A stretch of DNA of 64,000 nucleotides from Streptomyces rishiriensis (GTDB taxonomy: Bacteria; Actinomycetota; Actinomycetes; Streptomycetales; Streptomycetaceae): assembly GCF_003112535.1 (NCBI RefSeq), contig NZ_BEWA01000006.1:124001-188000 (forward strand), in the 5' to 3' direction. The position numbers and the translations under genes were made by a program. Every line of letters begins with the position of its first letter. Position 1 is the first letter of the stretch. The notes beneath the pieces are model-generated. The model had not been told where the DNA came from, ran no database searches, and was given only the letters and a program-made list of their open reading frames with translations. Shown here piece by piece: positions 44,580 to 51,426 of this stretch.

Positions 44580-45175
44580 CACCGCCGCTTCTCCGGCCGC
44601 GTCGGCGGCGGCCCCCGACACGGTGAAGATCCTCATCGCGGGCGGCTTCGGCGTCGGCAAGACGACCATGGTCGGGGCGGTCAGCGAGATCACGCCGCTG
44701 CGCACGGAGGAGCCGCTGACGGCGGCGGGGCTGGACGTCGACGATCTGAAGGGCATCGAGGAGAAGCGGTCCACCACCGTGGCCCTCGACTTCGGGCGGA
44801 TCTCCATCGGCGACGACCTGGTGCTGTACCTCTTCGGCACGCCCGGCCAGCAACGGTTCTGGTTCATGTGGAACGACCTGGCGATCGGTGCGCTGGGGGG
44901 CGGTGGTCCTCATCGACGTGCGCCGACCGGCGTCCAGCTTCGCCGCCGTCGACTTCTTCGAGCGGCGGAAAATCCCGTTCGTCGTTGCCGTGAACGGTTT
45001 CCATGGCTTGCACCCGTATCCCACGGAGGAGATCAGGGAGTCCCTGGCACTGCCGGAAAACGTTCCCGTGTTGCTGTGCGACGCGCGGGAACGTGAGTCG
45101 TGCCGCGATGTGCTGATCGCTCTGATCGACCGACTGATCGACGATTTCACCCTGCGGTCAACCCCACCCGACTGA
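44566..45175 (+). pseudogene. Conservon GTPase CvnD (first cluster), interrupted by a +1 frameshift
   Basis: The TTG start at 44566 overlaps cvnC and follows GAGGGA. The first 110 codons give a good CvnD N-terminus: ILIAGGFGVGKTT (P loop), STTVALDFGRISIGDDL and LFGTPGQQRFWFMWNDLAIGAL. At the run of six G (44895-44900) this frame leaves the family sequence. The remainder (VVLIDVRRPASSFAAVDFFERRKIPFVVAVNGF, then CDARERESCRDVL) continues in the next frame to a stop at 45175. Removing one G would restore a 202-residue protein, close to the 199 residues of the intact copy at 55715. Either a true inactivating mutation or a base-count error in a homopolymer. Confidence 0.85.
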
Positions 45176-45295
45176 CCCCGGCCAAGCCACACACGCTCAT
45201 CCCCCTGGACCCGCTGAAACTGCCTTGGGGGTAGGCGCCGACCTCTTGGGCAGGTCGCATCGCTCGGGCTGAGCCCGTCACACGGGCAGGACCCG

Positions 45296-45712
45296 TCAGT
45301 GGGCACCGGCCGCGCGCAGTACGGCGATCGTCTCGGGGTGGGGCCCCGTGGTGGCCCATTCGAGGGGCGTCAGCCCGGTGCCGTGGTCCTCGCGAAGTGC
45401 TGGGTCCGCGCCATGGGCGAGAAGGACGCGGACGGCCTCGACGTGGCCCCAACAGGCGGCCGCGCACAGCGGGGTGCCCTCGGCGCCGGTGCCGGTGCTC
45501 TCGGCGTCGGGCGGCGCGCCGGCCTCCAGCAGTCTGCGCGCCACGTCGGCCGCACCCTGGACACAGGCCGTATACAACGGGGTAGTGCCCTCGGCGTCGG
45601 CCGTCGCCGGGTCCGCGCCGGCCCGCAGCAAGCGGTCGACGTCCTGAGCGGTCCCGCACAGAGCCGCCGCGACCAGGCGCGACGTGAGTTTCTTCTGCCG
45701 TCTTCTGTTCAC
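45296..45712 (-). CDS. Ankyrin repeat protein
   Basis: A 138-residue protein made almost wholly of ankyrin repeats: AAALCGTAQDVDRLLRAGAD, TPLYTACVQGAADVARRLLEAGA, TPLCAAACWGHVEAVRVLLAHGAD and a partial fourth repeat TPLEWATTG. Such proteins bind other proteins; no partner can be named. A basic N-terminus (MNRRRQKKLTSR) precedes the repeats, and there is no signal peptide. Divergent from the GH43 gene. Confidence 0.88.
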   Translation of the reverse strand: MNRRRQKKLTSRLVAAALCGTAQDVDRLLRAGADPATADAEGTTPLYTACVQGAADVARRLLEAGAPPDAESTGTGAEGTPLCAAACWGHVEAVRVLLAHGADPALREDHGTGLTPLEWATTGPHPETIAVLRAAGAH

Positions 45713-45862
45713 GCTCGCCGAGACTAGCCCGGGCCCGTGGACGGGATCTCCGGAATTTCCATGGGCCGCTCACAGGCACGAGGCGGGAAACCGCCAAGCG
45801 TGTCCCAGTGATTGACCTGTTCCCCTCTCGCCCCTACCTTCTGACCGACTCGCCGAACCGAG

Positions 45863-45876
45863 TTCGATATATCGAA
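45863..45876. promoter_or_regulatory. 14-bp perfect palindrome upstream of the GH43 gene
   Basis: TTCGATATATCGAA equals its reverse complement and lies 45 bp before the ATG at 45922. It is AT-rich in a very GC-rich setting and is flanked by CCGAACCGA on the left and TCGGTCGG on the right, which also pair. It is a good candidate for an operator controlling the glycosidase gene. Confidence 0.5.
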
Positions 45877-45921
45877 TATTCGGTCGGCGGCAAAGGGCAC
45901 CCCGCACCCCCTGGAGCGCAC

Positions 45922-47292
45922 ATGACCCCCAACCCGTCCCGCCGCCTCTTCCTCGGCGCGGCCGCCTCCGTCCCGCTGGCCCTCACCCTCGGCGTCCCGG
46001 CCGCCCAGGCAGCCGACTCGGCTTATGTGATGGGGTACTTCACCGAGTCGACGAAGCTCGGCGACGGCACGGACTACGGCCTCCATCTCGCGGTCAGCAC
46101 GGACGGGTTGCGCTGGATGCCGCTCAACCAGAACAACCCGGTGGTCACCCCCACCGAGGGCTCGCTCGGCCTGCGCGACCCGTTCATCCTGCGCAAGCAG
46201 GACGGCACCTTCGTCGTGCTCGCCACCGACCTCAAGGGCACCGACTGGAACTACGTCAGCCAGTACGTCCACGTCTGGAACTCGACCGACCTGCGCACCT
46301 TCACCGGCTACCACCGGCTGAAGCTGCACGACATGAACACCCATAGCTGGGCGCCGGAGGCGTTCTGGGACGCGAGCCGCGGCCAGTACGCACTCATCTA
46401 CTCCGCCGTCAACAGCAGCGGCCACAACGTGATCATGGTCAACTACACCACCGACTTCGTCACCGCCTCCGCCCCTCAGGTCTTCTTCGACCCCGGCTAC
46501 GACGTGATCGACGGCGACATGGCCGTCGGCGTGAACGGCGTCAACTACCTCTACTTCAAGAAGGACCAGACCCTGGTGGGCGCCCGGTCCAGCTCCCTCG
46601 ACCCGGGCAGCTTCACGGTCTTCAACACGGGGGTCGCGCACGGCGGAACCGAGGCGCCGACCCTGGTCAAGTCCCTCACCTCCGCCACATGGTGGCTCTG
46701 GGGTGACACCTACACCCCCAACGGCGTGTTCTACGCCTGGCAGTCCACGGATCTGTCGGCGGGCACCTGGTCCCCGCTGGACCAGAGGACCTACACCCAG
46801 CCGGTCAACTCCAAGCACTGCGGCATCACGACGATCACGTCGGCCCAGTACACCAACCTCGTCGCCAAGTGGGGCGCCCCGGCCTGGAACCGTCTGAAGT
46901 CCTACAACTTCCCCGCGCGATACGTCCGTCACTCCGACTACGTCGGCCGCATCGACGAGTACCCGGTCGAGCCGTACAAGGACTCGCAGTGGACGCTGGT
47001 GCCGGGCCTCGCGGACAGCTCGGGCGTCTCCTTCCGATCGGTGAACTACCCGACCCGCTACCTGCGGCACTACAACTACCAGCTCCAACTCGACGTCAAC
47101 GACGGGACCTCGACGTTCGCCGGGGACGCGACCTTCTACCGCACGGCGGGCCTGGCAGACGCCGGCTGGTCGTCGTTCCGCTCGTACAACAACCCGACCC
47201 GTTACATACGGCACTCGAACTACGTGCTGCGCATCGACCCGATCTCGACGGCCACGGAGCAGCAGGACGCCACGTTCTACGTCGGCTACTGA
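45922..47292 (+). CDS. Secreted GH43-type glycosidase with AbfB (CBM42-like) domain
   Basis: A 456-residue Tat-exported enzyme: twin-arginine signal SRRLFLG then a hydrophobic stretch ending AAQA. The five-bladed propeller of GH43-like enzymes shows LRDPFILRKQDGTFVVLATD with the base Asp, SWAPEAFWD with the acid Glu, and DGDMAVG. Residues about 315-456 form an arabinose-binding AbfB domain with three similar sections: SYNFPARYVRHSDYVGRI, SVNYPTRYLRHYNYQLQL and SYNNPTRYIRHSNYVLRI. It probably attacks arabinan or arabinoxylan side chains outside the cell. The ATG follows GGAG. The stop codon region is triplicated in tandem. Confidence 0.9.
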   Translation: MTPNPSRRLFLGAAASVPLALTLGVPAAQAADSAYVMGYFTESTKLGDGTDYGLHLAVSTDGLRWMPLNQNNPVVTPTEGSLGLRDPFILRKQDGTFVVLATDLKGTDWNYVSQYVHVWNSTDLRTFTGYHRLKLHDMNTHSWAPEAFWDASRGQYALIYSAVNSSGHNVIMVNYTTDFVTASAPQVFFDPGYDVIDGDMAVGVNGVNYLYFKKDQTLVGARSSSLDPGSFTVFNTGVAHGGTEAPTLVKSLTSATWWLWGDTYTPNGVFYAWQSTDLSAGTWSPLDQRTYTQPVNSKHCGITTITSAQYTNLVAKWGAPAWNRLKSYNFPARYVRHSDYVGRIDEYPVEPYKDSQWTLVPGLADSSGVSFRSVNYPTRYLRHYNYQLQLDVNDGTSTFAGDATFYRTAGLADAGWSSFRSYNNPTRYIRHSNYVLRIDPISTATEQQDATFYVGY

Positions 47293-47333
47293 GCGCTACG
47301 TCGGCTACTGAGCGCTACGTCGGCTACTGAGCG
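47278..47333. repeat. Three 19-bp tandem copies containing the GH43 stop codon
   Basis: The unit TACGTCGGCTACTGAGCGC is present three times (the third lacks only the last base). The first copy encodes the final residues YVGY and the stop codon; the other two are non-coding. The 19-bp period shifts frame each time. Confidence 0.95.
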
Positions 47334-47358
47334 AGGGCGGCGCGAGAACGCGTCCGTC

Positions 47359-49626
47359 TCACAGACCGGCCAGCACCGGCAGCAGTCGGACGGCCGTGGT
47401 CACGTCGTCGGTCAGAGGGCGGTCCTGCGTATCCGTGGGCAGGGCCGCCGTCGCCACCGCAAGCGCCGCGACGCGGGGCGGCTGCGTGTGCAATTTCAAC
47501 GCCCTCACAGCGCTGACGAGTTCGCAGGCCAGGACGGTGGCGTAGGCGTCCACCGCGCGCAGGGTCTGGCGGGCGGCCTGGCCGGCGAAGCTGGCGGCCT
47601 CCTCCAGGCCCCGGGAGAGGACCGCGTGCCCCGCCGAGGCGGGCGCCGCAGCCGAACGCAGCTCCGCCAGAGCCGAATTGGCGGTGTACTCCAGGATCAT
47701 CGTGCCCGAGCTGCTCACCGGTCCTGCGGCGAGGAACGGGGGCAGGCCGGTGAGTCCGGGGTCGCCCAGCGCAGCCAGGCGGGCGGCCGAGAGCTGGGCC
47801 GTCTGCAGCAGTGCCAGGACGGCAGCGTCCAGGGCCAGTCCCAGCGGCGCGGCGAAGAAGCCGCCATGGTGGTACGCGGCAGCGGCGTCGGCATCCATGA
47901 GCGGGTTCTCGGACGGGCAGTTGATCTCCACCTCGACGACCTCGCGCAGTCGCTCACAGGCGTCCAGCACGCACCCATGTACCTGTGGAAAGGCCCGAAA
48001 ACCGAAGGGGTCCTGGATGCGCCCTCCCGAGCGGGGCGGCGGCTCGTCGGGGAGCCCGAGCAGCCGCCGCACCTCGCTCGCCGCACGGGCTGCGCCGGGA
48101 TAGGGACGCAGGGCGTGCACAGGCGCTGCGTAGGCCTCGGGTGAGCCGGACACCGCAGCTAGGGACAGCGCGGCGACGGCATGCGTGGCCCTCAGCAGCA
48201 CCTCCAGCTCCCCCTGGGCGAGCGCGGCCTGGCCGAGCGCGAGGGCGTTGCTGCTGAGCAACGCCAGGGCGTCACCGGCCCGCAGGACGACGGGAGCGGG
48301 AGTCCCGGCGGCGGTCGCGGCAGCGCGAGGGACAGAGGTGGAGACGGGGACGGGGACGTGTCCGCGGGCTGGAATCCCAGCGGCGGGAGGGACGTGGGCC
48401 GAGGGTCCCTGGGTAACCGCTCTCGAAAGCGCGTCGAGGGGCGCGTCGGCGGAACGGCCGGCGGGGACCATCACGAAGCGCACCGGGCCGGCGGGCCCGT
48501 CACCGCGAGAGCCCTCGAAAGCGAGCGAGTTCGGGCGCGCGGACGCAAACATGCCAGGAACCGCTTGTGCAACGGGAGAAGCTCCACCATGGAGCCCGCC
48601 GCCCACAGCGACCCCAGCAACCCCAGCAACGCCGGTAACGGATTCAGTAACCGGTTCAGTATCTGAATCGGCAGCGGTGACGGCTGCCACGGGCTGGGCA
48701 ACGGCGCTGGAAACGCTTACAGCAACAGGCTGAGCGCGCACTCCGGAATCGGTCGGGCCCACGAGACCCCCCGACCCGGTCGCGTCCCGCGAGCCTGCCC
48801 GCTTCGGGTCCGTCGTTCCCGTGCCTGCCGACCCCGGTTCTGCCAGCCCTGAGTTCGGCTTCCCCGGCTTCCCCGCCTCCGCCGCCGACTCCCACGTTTC
48901 CGCCCCGTCGCACCTCCGCCGGGTCGTTCCACTCCCCCGCTCGGCCGCCTCGGGGCCCTGCTCGGCCGCCTCGGGCCCCTGCACGGCCGGCGCGTGCCCC
49001 TGCCCAGCCGGCCCGTAGCCCTGCCCGGCCGCCCCGCTCCCCTGATCGGCCGCTCCGCTCCCTTGGGCAGCGGTGTTTCCGGCCGGTCCTGCCCCACATG
49101 CCGAACCGTGCGACTCGGGGCGCGTCCAGGGGCGTTCGCCGATGAGCGTCAGGCCCGTCTGGGCCAGGGCCGTCAGGTCACCGGTGCCGATCCCGCCGTA
49201 CTCGTTGACGGCCGGGTGGACTCCCAGCCGAAGGGCGTCGGCGAGGGCGTCGATGAAGGCGGGCTGGATGCCGGAGCCGCCGGCGAGCAACTGGTTGGCG
49301 CGCACCGCGAGCATCGCGCGCACCTGGCGGGCGGGAAGCAGGGCCCCCGCGCCGCCCGCGTGGCTGCGCAGGAGGCGCAGGCCGTGCGCGGTCTCGTCGT
49401 CCTCCTCGACCGGCACCGAGCGCTGCGCGCCGACACCGGTGCCACGGCCGTACAGCCGCCCAGAGGCGGCGAGGCGCTGTGCGGTCCGCCAGGAGCGCTC
49501 GGCCCGGTCGCGCGCCTCGGGGGCGACCGTGGGCACGACTTCGCCGTCGGCGAGCGTGAGCAGCTCGACGACGGTGAGCCTGGTTCCGTCCAGGACGACC
49601 TGGGCGCCCTCTCGATTCGGGGACAC
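47359..49626 (-). CDS. Aromatic amino acid lyase (HAL/PAL) homologue with a long insertion
   Basis: About 755 residues. N-terminal part: VVLDGTRLTVVELLTLADGE, YGRGTGVG, RANQLLAGGSG and NEYGGIGTGDLTALAQTGLTLIGE. In true lyases this last segment contains Ala-Ser-Gly, which cyclises to the MIO cofactor; here the aligned triad is Gly-Thr-Gly (147-149). Residues about 170-444 are an insertion rich in Gly, Ala, Ser and Thr with QGSGAA and QGPEAAE units. The lyase fold then resumes: LRAGDALALLSSNALALGQ, NCPSENPLMD, GPVSSSGTMILEYTANSALAEL. Ordinary family length is about 500-550. The GTG at 49626 is the best match to family starts but lacks a strong ribosome site; a longer start at 49782 is possible. 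Confidence 0.78.
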   Translation of the reverse strand: MSPNREGAQVVLDGTRLTVVELLTLADGEVVPTVAPEARDRAERSWRTAQRLAASGRLYGRGTGVGAQRSVPVEEDDETAHGLRLLRSHAGGAGALLPARQVRAMLAVRANQLLAGGSGIQPAFIDALADALRLGVHPAVNEYGGIGTGDLTALAQTGLTLIGERPWTRPESHGSACGAGPAGNTAAQGSGAADQGSGAAGQGYGPAGQGHAPAVQGPEAAEQGPEAAERGSGTTRRRCDGAETWESAAEAGKPGKPNSGLAEPGSAGTGTTDPKRAGSRDATGSGGLVGPTDSGVRAQPVAVSVSSAVAQPVAAVTAADSDTEPVTESVTGVAGVAGVAVGGGLHGGASPVAQAVPGMFASARPNSLAFEGSRGDGPAGPVRFVMVPAGRSADAPLDALSRAVTQGPSAHVPPAAGIPARGHVPVPVSTSVPRAAATAAGTPAPVVLRAGDALALLSSNALALGQAALAQGELEVLLRATHAVAALSLAAVSGSPEAYAAPVHALRPYPGAARAASEVRRLLGLPDEPPPRSGGRIQDPFGFRAFPQVHGCVLDACERLREVVEVEINCPSENPLMDADAAAAYHHGGFFAAPLGLALDAAVLALLQTAQLSAARLAALGDPGLTGLPPFLAAGPVSSSGTMILEYTANSALAELRSAAAPASAGHAVLSRGLEEAASFAGQAARQTLRAVDAYATVLACELVSAVRALKLHTQPPRVAALAVATAALPTDTQDRPLTDDVTTAVRLLPVLAGL

Positions 49627-50067
49627 CCGGGTCGGTCCGTTTGCGGTTGCGGTGACGTCCAACGGATCAGCAGTCCAGCGGTCCGGCAGCGAAGGAGTTC
49701 GGCGGCGGTAGCAGTGTGGCGGCGAGCGGCTCGGCGGTCCCGCAGATCGGCCGACCGGCGTATGGCTGATGCAGTGAGCCACTGGATCAGTGAGCCGCTC
49801 GGTCAGTGACCCACCGAGCCAGTGAACCGCCGAATCAGTGAGGCACTGGAACGGCGAACCTCCGGAACGGTGGAGCGCTCAATCACTGGCTCGGATCCCG
49901 AAGTCGGCCGATCCGGCCGATCCAGACCCGACCGACCCACCGGTCCAACCGACCCACCGGTCCAACCGACCCACTGGGCCGACGGACCCACTGGGCCGAC
50001 CGACCGGCCGAGCCAACCTATCGCCCGACCTACCGACCCGACCGACCGACTGCGGAGTCGCGGAACC
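49627..50067. other. Gene-free gap with tandem repeats
   Basis: This gap separates the lyase-like gene start from the end of the osmolyte-binding protein gene. From about 49920 to 50010 it holds imperfect repeats of CCACCGGTCCAACCGACC and CCCACTGGGCCGAC, and from 49780 to 49860 repeats of CAGTGA-type units. No gene was recognised. Confidence 0.6.
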
Positions 50068-51027
50068 TCAGCCCAGGCCGGCCGACTTCAGCCAGGCCTT
50101 GGCCACGTCGAGCGGGTCCTTGCTCTGCAGCTGCACCTGGGAGTCCAGGTCGAGCAGGGTCTTCGTGTCGAGCTTGGCGGAGACGGCGTTGAGCGCGGCG
50201 ACGCCGTCCTGCGAGAGCCCGCTCTTGTAGACCAGCGGGGTCACGTTCGCGAAGCCGAAGAGGTTCTTCGGGTCCTGGAGGACGACGAACTTCTCCTTGA
50301 TGATGGTCGGGTCCGTGGTGAAGATGTCCGCGGCCTGCACGGTGTCCTTCTTCAACGCGGCCTGGGTCAGCGGGCCGCCCGCGTCGAGCGCCTTGAAGGA
50401 CTTGAACTTCAGCCCGTACACCGAGTCGAGGCCGAGGAGTCCCTGCTGGCGGGTCTGGAACTCGGGGGATCCGCCGAGGACCAGCTTCGGCGCGACGTCC
50501 TTGAGATCGGCGAGCGTGGACGTCGCGGTGAGGTTGTACTTCTCCGCGGTCGCCGCGTTGACGGTGACGGAGTCCTTGTCCTCGGCCGGCGACGACTCCA
50601 GCAGCGTCAGCTTTGAGTCGAGCTTGGCCTTCACCGCGGCGTTCACGGTCGCGAGCGAGGTCTGCTCGGCCTTCGCGTCGAGGTAGGCCAGCAGCGAGCC
50701 GTTGTACTCCGGCAGAACGGTGATGGAACCGTTCTTGAGCAGGCCGTACGTGGTCTCCCGGCTGCCGATGTTGGGCTTGTAGGACACCTTGATGCCCTTG
50801 GCCTTCAGAGCCTCGCCGTAGATGTCGGCGATCAGGATGCTCTCGGCGAAGTTGTTGGAACCGACGACCACGGTGTCACCGGCCGCCTTGTCGCCGGCGA
50901 GCGGGTCGGAGGTGTCGTCGGATGAAGAGGAACATCCCGCCAGCAGGGCCGTCATAGCGGCGAGGGCGACGGCCGCCGCACCGGGGTGGTTCCTGAGGGA
51001 CCTGCTGCTGTGGGCGTTGGAAGTCAC
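50068..51027 (-). CDS. Glycine betaine/choline-type ABC transporter binding lipoprotein (OpuCC/OsmF class)
   Basis: A 319-residue lipoprotein with signal peptide ending TALLAGC (Cys32). The mature part is an OpuAC-type substrate-binding domain: VVVGSNNFAESILIADIYGEAL, YKPNIGSRETTYGLLKNGSITVLPEYNGSLLAYL, PEFQTRQQGLLGLDSVYGLKF and DIFTTDPTIIKEKFVVLQDP. It binds quaternary amines used as osmoprotectants. Its permease and ATPase genes are 5.5 kb away (56503-59035), on the same strand but beyond the second conservon. The start is GTG. Upstream lie three GATCAC direct repeats. Confidence 0.9.
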   Translation of the reverse strand: MTSNAHSSRSLRNHPGAAAVALAAMTALLAGCSSSSDDTSDPLAGDKAAGDTVVVGSNNFAESILIADIYGEALKAKGIKVSYKPNIGSRETTYGLLKNGSITVLPEYNGSLLAYLDAKAEQTSLATVNAAVKAKLDSKLTLLESSPAEDKDSVTVNAATAEKYNLTATSTLADLKDVAPKLVLGGSPEFQTRQQGLLGLDSVYGLKFKSFKALDAGGPLTQAALKKDTVQAADIFTTDPTIIKEKFVVLQDPKNLFGFANVTPLVYKSGLSQDGVAALNAVSAKLDTKTLLDLDSQVQLQSKDPLDVAKAWLKSAGLG

Positions 51028-51116
51028 GGTTCCCGTTCCGGCTGTGGGGTTGATGAGAACTCAAACACTCTGACCCGATCCAATCCATCCGCTTCTTGAT
51101 CAGTCAAGAGCAGCAG

Positions 51117-51175
51117 GATCACCGATTGGCTTCGATCCGTGATCACTTGTGTGCGGATCGGGAGATCACCTGTGT
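51117..51175. promoter_or_regulatory. Three GATCAC direct repeats between divergent osmolyte and conservon genes
   Basis: GATCACCGATTG (51117), GATCACTTGTGT (51141) and GATCACCTGTGT (51164) are spaced 24 and 23 bp apart, about two helical turns, so they lie on one face of the DNA. The position, between the binding-protein start and the conservon, suggests a binding site for a regulator acting on one or both genes. Confidence 0.5.
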
Positions 51176-51355
51176 ACCTCCCGGAGATCGACGGAAGGGG
51201 GTTCGTAAGCCGCTTCGTAATGGATTCTTGACGTGGGACGACACGCTCGACCGTTCGGATAGGCGATAGTCTCGCCGGAGTTGGCCTCCGCCACAGCAGT
51301 CGGCGTCGGCCACAGCGGTGTACGGGGGCCGCTCCAGTGTCGTCACGCGAGGACA

Positions 51356-51381
51356 CATGTGTGCGCAAAAATGCACACATG
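51356..51381 (+). promoter_or_regulatory. 9-bp inverted repeat in the leader of the second conservon
   Basis: CATGTGTGC and GCACACATG flank the AT-rich loop GCAAAAAT. The element ends 45 bp before the cvnA start codon. It may be an operator or a hairpin in the 5' leader of the mRNA. Confidence 0.5.
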
Positions 51382-51426
51382 CGCGACCCCCTTGCACGCT
51401 TGCAACGCCCTCTCGAAGGAGGCCCG

